Part shown: positions 32,610-41,603 of the stretch, one piece after another
Position numbering within the stretch: position 1 is the stretch's first letter
How the letters are laid out: every line of letters begins with the position of its first letter
Origin: a virus
Virus record (IMG/VR): IMGVR_UViG_3300042350_004191
Location: 124,001-188,000 of that record
DNA: 64,000 nucleotides
Direction: 5' to 3' (one strand)
Made by a program: the position numbers and the translations under genes
Notes under the pieces: model-generated
Told to the model about the DNA's origin: nothing
The model's database searches: none
What the model saw: the letters and a program-made list of their open reading frames with translations, nothing else

Positions 32610-33428
32610 ATGCCTGTCAAAAAATCCAAAGAAGACATTCTTTATACTGAAAAGAACGTTTCGAAAAACACACCACATCTTATACAAATAGGATGTGGTG
32701 ATGTTCATATACCAATTTCTGTTTTAAGAAAAGACGGTTCTACTAATTTTTCACAGGCTATTGTTAATGTGATGGTAGATTTGAATCCATCAGTAAATGG
32801 ATCTAATATTTCAAAAATTTTAAAGATCCTTAATAAGGACGATCATTATACATTCGAAACATTAATTGATTCTTTATTAAGAAACATCGATGAATTTAAA
32901 ATTTATGATAAACAAATCAAAATCAATCTTGATTTTATGTATTTCTTAAGAAAGAAAGCATTAGTTTCTAAAAAAGAGTCTTGGGTTGGATTTAAAACTA
33001 CATTCACAGTCCAAAAAATAGAGGAAAACATCAATTATTTTCTTAAAGTATACGTTCCATATGCATCTGTGTGTCCTACATCTAAAGAAATATCTGATTA
33101 TGGAGCACACAATCAAAGATCATTAGCTGAAATTGAAGTTCAATTAACTAACTTGGATGATAAAAAAGAATTTTGGGTCGAGGATATTGTATATTTGATA
33201 GATCATTGTGTATCTTGTCCTGTTTTTAATGTCATTGAACTTGAGGATGAAGCGTTCCAAACAGAGATGATGTATGAAAACCCAATGTTTGTCGAGGAAG
33301 TTGCAACAAAAATAGCAAAAAGCCTAGATAAACACAAAGACAAACACATTAAAAGCTATAATTTTGTCTTAAATCATTATGAAAGCATAAATGATTATAC
33401 GGTAAAGGCTATTTTACAAAACAATTAA
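32610..33428 (+). CDS. folE2: FolE2-type GTP cyclohydrolase (GTP cyclohydrolase IB)
   Basis: 272 residues from the ATG at 32610; a longer in-frame start inside gene 32 is unlikely. The family signature C-P-T-S-K-E-I-S-D-Y-G-A-H-N-Q-R-S (from about residue 155) carries the metal-binding Cys and His. Further matches are W-V-E-D-I-V near 190, the S-C-P-V-F segment and Y-E-N-P-M-F-V-E-E-V near 230. FolE2 converts GTP to dihydroneopterin triphosphate, the first step towards folate or 7-deazaguanine (preQ0/queuosine) compounds. No queC, queD or queE partner lies in this window. Immediate linkage to gene 32 suggests expression with replication. Confidence 0.88.
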   Translation: MPVKKSKEDILYTEKNVSKNTPHLIQIGCGDVHIPISVLRKDGSTNFSQAIVNVMVDLNPSVNGSNISKILKILNKDDHYTFETLIDSLLRNIDEFKIYDKQIKINLDFMYFLRKKALVSKKESWVGFKTTFTVQKIEENINYFLKVYVPYASVCPTSKEISDYGAHNQRSLAEIEVQLTNLDDKKEFWVEDIVYLIDHCVSCPVFNVIELEDEAFQTEMMYENPMFVEEVATKIAKSLDKHKDKHIKSYNFVLNHYESINDYTVKAILQNN

Positions 33429-33432
33429 CAAT

Positions 33433-33816
33433 ATGAATACAGAAACAAACGATTTAGCTATGTTAGCAGGTATGGTGAAGGGTAATATGAGAAAAATAGA
33501 CTCTTTAATGGCCGATAGACCTGATCGACCAGCAGACAATATTGATATTAGAAACTTTATCAATGAACCTAGAGTCGAAACATTACCGACAATCACAACA
33601 AATTTACCGCAACAACAGGTTTATGTAGAACAATCTGCTATTCACACACCACAACCACAAATATCACAAATTACACACCATAATGATGACCAAATTAAGC
33701 AAGATATTGAATCTATTAAGTTGACTTTGGAGAAGATTAATGTTAATCTTACAAAACTCACAGGAATGTTTGGAAAAGTGTTTCAGAGTTTAACCAAGGG
33801 CAATAAAAATGGATAA
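33433..33816 (+). CDS. Hypothetical protein with Pro/Gln linker and C-terminal helix
   Basis: 127 residues. The first ~30 are helical (L-A-M-L-A-G-M-V-K-G). Then comes a low-complexity Pro/Thr/Gln linker (about 35-75) and an amphipathic helix with Leu/Ile heptads (I-E-S-I-K-L-T-L-E-K-I), suggesting oligomerisation. It overlaps the sliding clamp gene by 8 nt. No family recognised. Confidence 0.5.
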   Translation: MNTETNDLAMLAGMVKGNMRKIDSLMADRPDRPADNIDIRNFINEPRVETLPTITTNLPQQQVYVEQSAIHTPQPQISQITHHNDDQIKQDIESIKLTLEKINVNLTKLTGMFGKVFQSLTKGNKNG

Positions 33817-34555
33817 AATATGTTTTGAAAAGGATTTTTTAGTTAAAATACTTAAAACAATCAATAGATTGTGTGATAGTTGTGTTCTTAAAATAGAGAA
33901 CAATCGAATATATTCAGTTACATCATCAAGTGACAATGTAATTGTACTGTATATTAATGGTGAATTAGTAGAAAATACTAATTTTACTGGTAAAATCAAT
34001 ATCATTGATATTAAAAGATTTTTGTGTGGCTTGGATTGTTTAGATAGTCAAAAAATTGAAATACAATTTAATGATAACTATATTAAATGTGTAACAAAAG
34101 ATAGTAATGATCCAACTCATGTAAAATATCATCTTGTTGATGATAGTGTAATGAGCAAATCTACTTTTAATATTAAGAAAATAACACAACTAACGTTTGA
34201 TACAGAATTTTCTATACCTTTAAGTGTCCAGAAAAAAATTATAACAGCTTACTCTTTCTCTGCTGACTGTCAGAAGGTTTATTTAAAGGAAAGTGAAGGT
34301 AGTATTTACGCAGAAATTAATGATCTAACTCAACACAATAAAGATAGTGTAGAGTTAAAAATTACAGATGAATACAAAGGAGATTTAATAAAGCAACCAA
34401 TTCCTATAAACATTGAAATATTCAAAAATTTGATGTACACAAAAAATAGCAATATACAAGTAAAAATAAATAACGAATATAAAGTATTAATTTTTAATGT
34501 AAAAGAAGATGATACAATAGACGTAAAATATATCATATCAGCACTTGTTAAATAA
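33809..34555 (+). CDS. 45: Sliding clamp, gp45-like
   Basis: 248 residues (T4 gp45: 228). The pattern of two PCNA-like repeats is visible: C-V-L-K-I-E-N-N-R-I-Y-S-V-T in the first, then F-S-I-P-L-S near residue 137, a strand ending Y-L-K-E-S-E-G-S-I-Y-A-E-I-N-D, and the ending V-K-Y-I-I-S-A-L. The trimeric clamp would tether gp43 and, in T4-type phages, activate late transcription with gp55. AAGGG lies upstream at workable spacing. The call rests on fold-level pattern, size and position in the replication block. Confidence 0.7.
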   Translation: MDKICFEKDFLVKILKTINRLCDSCVLKIENNRIYSVTSSSDNVIVLYINGELVENTNFTGKINIIDIKRFLCGLDCLDSQKIEIQFNDNYIKCVTKDSNDPTHVKYHLVDDSVMSKSTFNIKKITQLTFDTEFSIPLSVQKKIITAYSFSADCQKVYLKESEGSIYAEINDLTQHNKDSVELKITDEYKGDLIKQPIPINIEIFKNLMYTKNSNIQVKINNEYKVLIFNVKEDDTIDVKYIISALVK

Positions 34556-34576
34556 AAAAATTTAATAATTAATATT

Positions 34577-34900
34577 ATGGCTAAAACAAAAATTACTACA
34601 GTTAGTTATTTCTTAAAAAGACTGAGAGATAGTGGATATGTTGCTGATAAACTTTATACTAAATACAGTGATGTTGATCCTAGAAGCTGGACTATAATAG
34701 TAGATCCAGAAAATACATCAATTTTTATAACTTGTTTTAACAATAAAAATTTTTTTGGTGAAGAATTTTTTGAAATTTATGATGGTGGACAATACATACC
34801 TGAAAACTTTAGAATAAAGACTTCTTCAATTGAAGTTATTGTAGAATATTTAGTAAAGTTTAACATAAATAATAAGGCACACACTTATAAAGGAAAATAA
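34577..34900 (+). CDS. Hypothetical protein, 107 residues
   Basis: Starts M-A-K-T-K-I-T-T-V-S-Y-F-L-K-R-L and contains D-P-R-S-W-T-I-I-V-D-P with a beta-rich middle and a final helix. Soluble, no cysteine pairs, no membrane segment. Located between the clamp gene and a 127-residue unknown, all rightward. It is not recognised; composition and spacing support a real gene. Confidence 0.55.
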   Translation: MAKTKITTVSYFLKRLRDSGYVADKLYTKYSDVDPRSWTIIVDPENTSIFITCFNNKNFFGEEFFEIYDGGQYIPENFRIKTSSIEVIVEYLVKFNINNKAHTYKGK

Positions 34901-34901
34901 G

Positions 34902-35285
34902 ATGTCAACAAACAAAAAATCAAAAAAGAAAGTTGTTTTAGATGCAACTACGGGTATTAATAGTTTGTCTGCCTCAAATCAAGTTCAAATAACTGAAGAT
35001 TTAGAACAAAAATTATTTGATACTTTAAATGCAGCAGAATTAAAAAAAAGCATGGATAAGTGGCTTCGTACCGCTGAAGGAAAAAATGCAACAATTTTTA
35101 GAGATTTATCTATTTTAAAAAGCATTAACGAAGAATATTTAAATAGTTTTATTACTTTAGGTTATACAATGGATGGTGAACGTGTAATTCTTCAAAGTTA
35201 TTCATGTCCAAAAGATAAGGATGCTTTAATGGAATTCTTAAAAGTCATTTTTATTCAAAATCATCAACATTCTTCTGAGGATTAA
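34902..35285 (+). CDS. Hypothetical protein, 127 residues
   Basis: Lys-rich start (T-N-K-K-S-K-K-K-V-V-L-D), then a predicted alpha/beta domain: T-E-D-L-E-Q-K-L-F-D-T-L, W-L-R-T-A-E-G-K-N-A-T and Y-T-M-D-G-E-R-V-I-L-Q-S-Y. GGA lies upstream of the ATG. Follows the previous gene by one base. Function unknown. Confidence 0.5.
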   Translation: MSTNKKSKKKVVLDATTGINSLSASNQVQITEDLEQKLFDTLNAAELKKSMDKWLRTAEGKNATIFRDLSILKSINEEYLNSFITLGYTMDGERVILQSYSCPKDKDALMEFLKVIFIQNHQHSSED

Positions 35286-35292
35286 TTCGATT

Positions 35293-36090
35293 ATGGATTT
35301 TATTAGAAACCCAAGCAATCCAGATATATGTGAATTGCCTAAAGTCTTACCTGATTTTTCTAAGTTTCCAGGTATTACCTCAAATTTAAATAACTTAAGC
35401 GCAAGTATAGAACCTTGGCTTTGCGAAATATTAAAGATTGCAGGAGATGAAAGTAAAGACCCTGTATTAAGACCGGGTAATGAACCGGATTACAGTCCGT
35501 TCTTTGATTCATTAACTGGAATGAAGGGAGTTGGAGATCCTAGAGTTGATTTAGGATTTGTCATGACAAAAACTTTGGAAAAATATTTGCCACTATTAGA
35601 TGTTAAATTGAAAGTTCTCCAAGAGGGTTGTCAAATTATAGAAGAAACCTTGTGCGATAGTGACGGAAAACCTGTATATAAATTAAAGAGTGACTGTGAT
35701 TATGGCGAGGAAATAACATTTGATAGCGTTGCACAGTTTACTCAAAATATTTGGGAAGAAGAAACAACTAAAGCAGCCAATTCTTTTGCTGATTTTATTA
35801 AAAGAACATATGTAGACAAAAACTGGAGCGTAGAGCTTTATGCTATGGGTGATGGTAATCTACTAAAAATTGCTAGAGGACAAAGTATACCGATCTTTTA
35901 TGTGAGAGCATCATCAGGTAATCAGATAAAGTTTCACAAATATTATTTTGATGCTAGAGAAAAAGTATCTAAAGCTCTCAATATTAAATTGAATATAAAA
36001 GATTATAATTTGTTTAACAACGTTAACAATTTTCAAGAAAATACACAATTAATGCAAGTTTTAAGTGGCCCTTATTGGCCTGAGAACTAA
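35293..36090 (+). CDS. Hypothetical protein, 265 residues, end of the rightward replication block
   Basis: Pro- and Asp-rich start (P-S-N-P-D-I-C-E-L-P), then helical stretches and a C-terminal Y-W-P-E-N. No enzymatic motif or membrane segment was seen. Its TAA overlaps the TAG of the convergent spike gene in the tetranucleotide CTAA (36087-36090). Because it abuts the tail module it could be a virion or assembly protein, but the sequence does not show this. Confidence 0.5.
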   Translation: MDFIRNPSNPDICELPKVLPDFSKFPGITSNLNNLSASIEPWLCEILKIAGDESKDPVLRPGNEPDYSPFFDSLTGMKGVGDPRVDLGFVMTKTLEKYLPLLDVKLKVLQEGCQIIEETLCDSDGKPVYKLKSDCDYGEEITFDSVAQFTQNIWEEETTKAANSFADFIKRTYVDKNWSVELYAMGDGNLLKIARGQSIPIFYVRASSGNQIKFHKYYFDAREKVSKALNIKLNIKDYNLFNNVNNFQENTQLMQVLSGPYWPEN

Positions 36091-39000
36091 CATTTTGTAT
36101 CATCGACTATAATATCAATATTACCATCTGGTAAGCGTTTAAATCTGATATTGCTGCTTTGTAAACGTGTATTTGTAAAACCGGGTACTTTATCTCCGAT
36201 TCCGAAGGAATTCATTTTGTTATAATTGAAACGGCGACCACCAGAACCACCACCCCAACCACCAAATCCACCGCAACCAGCCAATGTTTTAGGACCACCA
36301 TCAGGCCCCTGACCATTGCTTCTTGCTTTGGTTGGAATAGGTCCCGGTTCTACCGCAGAATTCCTTACACCCTGAACATCATCATAATAATTCCCCTTTG
36401 GTTGAGTGTAATCATGATGGTGAGGTTTTGGATCTTCTAATTGATTATGATGCCAGTTCCAGATCCAGCCCCAAGAAACACCCGGTCCTGCTGCATTACA
36501 ACAAAAACCCAAATACAATCCAGTAGGCACTGGTTCAATTACTGTATTGATATAAATTGTATTATAAATTTGCATAACAGCTTTAACAATGTTTGTGAGG
36601 TTTAGCATAGCACCCGGCATTGCATAGTGTGTTAAAGCTGTCCTTACAGTATTTAAAATATCATTAGTCTGTGCAGGGCCAGTTGCCCAAGTTGTAAAAG
36701 GTATTCTTTGATCTGGTGAACTTCCTTGGTCTGATTGGGTTCGTTGTCCAACTGTATTTAAAAACGGCACAGACAACTCTCCATCCAATCTCATCCCACC
36801 AACAACACCTACGTTTCCGGTTGCACTAAATCCTTTGCAAACCATAGTGGGTGAATTTATTTCCACACCACCTTTATTAGTCCTATCATTTGCGTCTATG
36901 GTAACTACTCTACCTTTTAAAGTAGTATGATTTTTTGATCCGAAAACCATTTCACCGTCTGAAGCTAAAAGTTCAACAGAACCACAATTTAATTTTAATC
37001 TTCCTTTAGTATTTAATTCTATGCCAGCAGCACCAGCAACTATTTGTACAGAATTTCCGCCACGCAACATAAGATTACCGGGTAAATTGATCGGTGGGGT
37101 ATAAACAACGTTTTTTATTTCAGCAGATTTATGCCTTTGTGCAATGGTTTGTCCATCATTTGATTTTGTTTGTGTACCAACAGAAACTGACTTATTAACA
37201 GTTTCTGCATAACATGGCGCATCGTTCATTCCTCCGGGTAATCCAGCAGAAATCACAACATCTTTTGATGCTGTAACTGTAAAACTTCCACCATTTCCTA
37301 ACTGTTGTTCTGCATCAGCAATTTCTTTTTGTTTACTTGATAACTTTTTAGCCGCTTCTTTATTTGCATTTTCTATGGGTTTTTGTGGTGAAGGTATTTC
37401 GCCTTTATCACAATCAGGATTACCACATTTACCTAAGACATGCCCCGGTACAACCGAAGTAAATGGAACTAATATTAATCCCAATAAAAATTGGAAAACG
37501 TCTATAGCATACGAAAAATAAGGTGGTAATAAATTTCTTAAAAAGTTAAATGCTCTTTTTGCAAAACTTGATGCTCTGTCCACAGCATATGATGTGGAAC
37601 ATAAAGGACACGGAACTTTTTCTCCGCTTTTTGCTGTATTTTTTATCTGTTCTACTTTTTCTTTTTGAACAGTTTCGGTTATAGTTTTTAATTTTTCTAT
37701 AGCAGCTATTTCTTTATCCGTCATTCTACCAGCATTTATAAAAATATCTGACTCAACATCTGTATGAGATGTTGTGCCTATTCTTGCATTATAAGAGCCT
37801 CCTAATGATGTAAAAGCATCTGCTCTAGATTGAATATTTAAAGTATCTTGAGCTACCAATGACGTACCAGCACCATGAACCATTAAACCAGATCCTCTAG
37901 CCAACACTTCAAAAGAACTTGTATCTGTTATTAAATTTCCATCTTTTAATTTTGTATCGGTCATTGACATTTTAACTGGGCCTGATGCAAAAACGTTACC
38001 AACTCTAGCTGAATCTACATCAAGACCAATAACCGAATCAGAACCTGTTTGTATCATTTTTTTCATTGTTTCGGGTTCCAATGAATTTGCAAAATATATA
38101 GGTTTTTGAATGTCACCAGCTAAAAAGAATACAAATACTTTTGCACCAGGAAATGGTATCGATATCATTCCTGATGCTTGATCACCAGCAAGACCAGGAT
38201 CCGTTATCGGAGCATGAAAATTCGGGTTTGGAGAAGTTTGTGATCCTCCTCTAGCAGCAGCATAACCTGTTTTACCCTCTAATACATCACCCTTCCCTGC
38301 TGCTATTAAATCTTCAGCGGCAGATGCACCGGGTGGCACAGTACCATATTTTGCAAGCTGTGCTTTGACATCTTCAGCACTTTTACCTATCGTAGATTCT
38401 CTCCCTAAAACTTCAAAATTTACATTACTTACAGTATTATTAACGTTATACGTACTTCGATCAACATACATGTCTATTGTAGATCCTTGATTTGAATTTC
38501 CGTGTACGTCTGAAACTATATATACATAATTTGTTCTAGTATCTCGAATCACAGTTCCTACTGGTAAAAATTTATTATTTTGTGGAACTGCAATGATGCC
38601 TGGTGTTAGATTTTGTCCTTGAGAAGAATATCCTTTAGAAGTCCAAGAATCTGTTGTTTCATCGCCTACTGTTGTATATTGAAATACTTTGTCAGCAACA
38701 AAACTTCCTTGAACTTCTGGAGATTCTGTTGTTGTTGCGTCTTTTACTTCCAGACTTCCTTCGGTTGCTGTACTATGTGGATTTACTGTTGTTCCAGCAA
38801 CACTTTCGGATGGTTGCGTTATATCACCTCCATAATTCGGATCGAATTTGCCGTGTAAAATCTCAAATCGTCTACCATCGGGTAATTCAAATGTAGCTCT
38901 ATCTCCTACTTCTCCATTTTTAAATGTCATAGAAGAATTGTCTACCCATCTAGCTCCATTACTAAGAGTTAATGCTGCCTGTCTATTACCAAAAGCAAAA

Positions 39001-39548
39001 TCCCATCCACTGTGAGTACGTGTTCCCCCGTCCCTAGATGCATAAAAAGTTCCACCTGATGTAGTGGTTCCAGATGAAAGAGGGCTACCATCTACTTGTA
39101 CATATTGGTCTAAATCAGTTCTTTCAAAAAATCCTCTACCAACTTGTTTAATATCATAATGGCCTATTTTATTACGGGGTGATCCTATTTTTCCTTGTAT
39201 ATAAGCACCTTTTTGTGGATCTGTTACAGGAAAAGTTCTACCAGCATATGTGTCAGTTATACCTGTATTTGGATTATATGTCGCAGAAGTACCTCCACCA
39301 AATATAGGACTAGCACATTCAGCCCAAGGTAAAACAGTTTTTAATTCTTCTACTAATTCAGGAGTTAATGAACCAGAATCATGAATATGTTTGAAATTTT
39401 TGTTACTTAAATCTTTATTCCAACCAGCATGTAAAGTATTTGTTAAATAAGGAATCCATATTTGTACACGGCCTCTGAATTCTGGATCTTTATTATTAAC
39501 AACAATTCCTAAATGATTACCATAAATTGGTTCTTTTGAGAGACTCAT
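36087..39548 (-). CDS. Baseplate hub/spike protein, gp5-like, with peptidoglycan-enzyme-like domains
   Basis: 1153 residues. The start (G-N-H-L-G-I-V-V-N-N-K-D-P, R-G-R-V-Q-I-W-I-P) matches the gp5/VgrG OB-fold domain. About 177-235 resembles an M23 peptidase (H-S-G-W-D-F-A-F, then L-H-G), without all zinc ligands. About 287-365 resembles a 3D/double-psi-barrel domain as in MltA-type lytic transglycosylases: W-T-S-K-G-Y, G-I-I-A-V-P, P-V-G-T-V-I and S-T-I-D-M-Y-V-D. Near 646 and 705 are C-P-L-C and C-G-N-P-D-C, a likely zinc site flanking a hydrophobic segment. The rest is beta-rich, with a Gly-rich stretch near the end. It would puncture and locally digest the cell wall. Confidence 0.75.
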   Translation of the reverse strand: MSLSKEPIYGNHLGIVVNNKDPEFRGRVQIWIPYLTNTLHAGWNKDLSNKNFKHIHDSGSLTPELVEELKTVLPWAECASPIFGGGTSATYNPNTGITDTYAGRTFPVTDPQKGAYIQGKIGSPRNKIGHYDIKQVGRGFFERTDLDQYVQVDGSPLSSGTTTSGGTFYASRDGGTRTHSGWDFAFGNRQAALTLSNGARWVDNSSMTFKNGEVGDRATFELPDGRRFEILHGKFDPNYGGDITQPSESVAGTTVNPHSTATEGSLEVKDATTTESPEVQGSFVADKVFQYTTVGDETTDSWTSKGYSSQGQNLTPGIIAVPQNNKFLPVGTVIRDTRTNYVYIVSDVHGNSNQGSTIDMYVDRSTYNVNNTVSNVNFEVLGRESTIGKSAEDVKAQLAKYGTVPPGASAAEDLIAAGKGDVLEGKTGYAAARGGSQTSPNPNFHAPITDPGLAGDQASGMISIPFPGAKVFVFFLAGDIQKPIYFANSLEPETMKKMIQTGSDSVIGLDVDSARVGNVFASGPVKMSMTDTKLKDGNLITDTSSFEVLARGSGLMVHGAGTSLVAQDTLNIQSRADAFTSLGGSYNARIGTTSHTDVESDIFINAGRMTDKEIAAIEKLKTITETVQKEKVEQIKNTAKSGEKVPCPLCSTSYAVDRASSFAKRAFNFLRNLLPPYFSYAIDVFQFLLGLILVPFTSVVPGHVLGKCGNPDCDKGEIPSPQKPIENANKEAAKKLSSKQKEIADAEQQLGNGGSFTVTASKDVVISAGLPGGMNDAPCYAETVNKSVSVGTQTKSNDGQTIAQRHKSAEIKNVVYTPPINLPGNLMLRGGNSVQIVAGAAGIELNTKGRLKLNCGSVELLASDGEMVFGSKNHTTLKGRVVTIDANDRTNKGGVEINSPTMVCKGFSATGNVGVVGGMRLDGELSVPFLNTVGQRTQSDQGSSPDQRIPFTTWATGPAQTNDILNTVRTALTHYAMPGAMLNLTNIVKAVMQIYNTIYINTVIEPVPTGLYLGFCCNAAGPGVSWGWIWNWHHNQLEDPKPHHHDYTQPKGNYYDDVQGVRNSAVEPGPIPTKARSNGQGPDGGPKTLAGCGGFGGWGGGSGGRRFNYNKMNSFGIGDKVPGFTNTRLQSSNIRFKRLPDGNIDIIVDDTKC

Positions 39549-39552
39549 AATA

Positions 39553-41259
39553 TTATGTTCCAGTTGTATTGGAATCTAATCCAAAATTATTTGTAGGTGT
39601 ACCAAAATCACTCGGAGAACCAGCTAATGTTTTTGCGACATTATAAACACCTTCATTTATATAATTTTTACCTTTAACTAAATCTCTACCCATATTATCC
39701 AACGATCTTTGAACATTACCTCTAAATTCTGTTAAAAATTCTGGCATTACTACATTTCTGGAGGGGGAATTTGGGTCGAATAATTGTACTTGTCCAGTTA
39801 TTCCATATTTTCTAAATACCGCTGCTAAAGGATATAAAACAGGTGCTTGTGAACCAAACTGGTTTAAAAGACCGCCCATAACATCGCCTTTTAGATAATA
39901 AGCCATGTATGTATATCCATACTCCGATAAAACAGAACCCAAATAACCTAAAGGATCATTTCCTACACTGTTAACAATATTCATTATATTTTGTACTTCT
40001 TCAGGCAAGTAAGATGTCAAACTTCCGACTGGATCTGATAAAAATTCAGTTATTTCTGGGGCAATACCAAATTCTTCCAAAATGTCTGATATTTTAAGAG
40101 AACTTGAAAACCATTGCGTAAACATAGTTAAATCTCCAGCGAAAATAGATATAATATCCAAAATGAAACATATAATTTCCAAAGGTATAATTCTATCCAG
40201 TAAAGTTAATAACCATTGCATAATAACACCAGCAATTGAATCTAGTGCAGCAACAAATTCTTTCACTAATTTTAATGCTCCTTGATAAATTTCATTTATC
40301 ATTTGAGCTATGTATGCCACCACTCCTGTTATATAGTTAATAGCATATTGAATAGAACCTAATACACCAGCAGGAAGTGCTAAATATGCTTTTCCTTTTA
40401 AAACATTTATATATTTTTCTAATTCTTCTGTAAATTTTGGATGAATTTTATTTAATGCTTGTTCTAGTAAAGACGGAACTTGTTTTTCAGAACCAGTCAT
40501 TGGATTGTTAGGTAAATTATCAGTACTAGAAACAAGAGTGTTTCCTATTGCTCCTATGTCTTCGAAAAATTTATTTTTATATGCTGGTGTTTTTTTAAAA
40601 ATAGCTTGTAAGGTTGGATTATAATATCCTTTAGTGATAGCATTACCTCTATACCACATGTACATTAACATGTTACCTTCTATTGATACTGGCTGATCTT
40701 TTAAATTTCGATTTACACTACTTTGAATTGTTTTACCCGCTGCTGCTGCACCATTTAACAAAAGATAAACCCATGCTGACAATAAATTATAATTCGTACC
40801 AGTTAATGATGATGCTAATACACAAAGATCGTTTAATGTCAATCCCGCCGCTCTACCTACAGTATCATAATCTATAGATATTATTTCTCCCGTAGTACCT
40901 GTTTTGGTTTCAAATTGTGTTCTTGTTCCTTGATTTAAAGATTTAGCAGTTTCGGGTGTAACTCCCCTAGGAGCATCTGGATCTTCAGGACCCGGCGCAG
41001 ACCCCACTGCCAATCTACCACCACCAGATACTGCATCAAAGTCATCTTGTGAGATCAATTCATTAGACCAGTCCATAGGAGATTCAAAACCACCGCTTGA
41101 ACTAGATCCTGATGTATCTACAGTAGGCCCTGTTGAGGCCGAAGTTTGGGTTATTCCACGACCATATTGTGATCGATCCCCTGATGTAACAATAGGACCT
41201 CCTTGCGAAGTTACATCTTCAGCAGTAGTTGGTAATGGAATTATTTTATTATCGCCCAT
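39553..41259 (-). CDS. Large virion-type protein with hydrophobic helical core
   Basis: 568 residues. The first ~110 residues are Ser/Gly/Thr-rich and probably disordered. The central part (about 300-400) contains several hydrophobic helices (I-M-Q-W-L-L-T-L-L-D, then I-I-C-F-I-L-D-I-I-S-I-F) that could be membrane-active or a buried bundle. It is the first gene after a perfect late box on the minus strand and lies directly upstream of the spike, so it is probably a baseplate/hub component or a protein ejected with the tail. No T4 counterpart was recognised. Confidence 0.6.
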   Translation of the reverse strand: MGDNKIIPLPTTAEDVTSQGGPIVTSGDRSQYGRGITQTSASTGPTVDTSGSSSSGGFESPMDWSNELISQDDFDAVSGGGRLAVGSAPGPEDPDAPRGVTPETAKSLNQGTRTQFETKTGTTGEIISIDYDTVGRAAGLTLNDLCVLASSLTGTNYNLLSAWVYLLLNGAAAAGKTIQSSVNRNLKDQPVSIEGNMLMYMWYRGNAITKGYYNPTLQAIFKKTPAYKNKFFEDIGAIGNTLVSSTDNLPNNPMTGSEKQVPSLLEQALNKIHPKFTEELEKYINVLKGKAYLALPAGVLGSIQYAINYITGVVAYIAQMINEIYQGALKLVKEFVAALDSIAGVIMQWLLTLLDRIIPLEIICFILDIISIFAGDLTMFTQWFSSSLKISDILEEFGIAPEITEFLSDPVGSLTSYLPEEVQNIMNIVNSVGNDPLGYLGSVLSEYGYTYMAYYLKGDVMGGLLNQFGSQAPVLYPLAAVFRKYGITGQVQLFDPNSPSRNVVMPEFLTEFRGNVQRSLDNMGRDLVKGKNYINEGVYNVAKTLAGSPSDFGTPTNNFGLDSNTTGT

Positions 41260-41266
41260 TTAAGAA

Positions 41267-41274
41267 TATTTATA
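41267..41274 (-). promoter_or_regulatory. Late promoter TATAAATA (minus strand)
   Basis: A perfect T4-late consensus on the minus strand, 7 nt before the ATG at 41259. It drives the 568-residue protein and spike genes. No Shine-Dalgarno sequence lies in between. Confidence 0.75.
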
Positions 41275-41288
41275 ATATAAAAATGGGA

Positions 41289-41600
41289 TTACCACTTACC
41301 AACAGGACACTTTTCAGCTTTCAAATAAGTTTTAACAGACAAATAACAACCACATTTTTGACATCTTTGTGCTTCAGCAGAAAAAAATTCACAACCTTGA
41401 CAAATTGATAATCTTCTATTAGCCTCTGCTGGATCTATTCTTAAAGCATTTCCTTGAGCAACGCTTGCTGCATTTCTAACAACGCTTTGAGCAGCATTAG
41501 CAGCCATTCTACCTAAAGAAGGCATCTGTGGCTTATTGGAAGACTGTAATTGTCTTAATCTCGTCTGTTCTAATCTTTGTTTTAAATAATCAGGATTCAT
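41289..41600 (-). CDS. Small zinc-ribbon protein in the baseplate cluster
   Basis: 103 residues. The N-terminal half is Gln/Arg/Ala-rich helix. The C-terminal half holds C-Q-G-C, then C-Q-K-C-G-C and a final K-C-P-V-G-K-W: six cysteines, of which four make a standard ribbon. Similar C-terminal ribbons occur in small proteins of tail gene clusters of several T4-like phages, where a role in assembly is assumed. It lies between the hub-type protein (41604) and the late promoter at 41267. Confidence 0.65.
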   Translation of the reverse strand: MNPDYLKQRLEQTRLRQLQSSNKPQMPSLGRMAANAAQSVVRNAASVAQGNALRIDPAEANRRLSICQGCEFFSAEAQRCQKCGCYLSVKTYLKAEKCPVGKW

Positions 41601-41603
41601 AAA

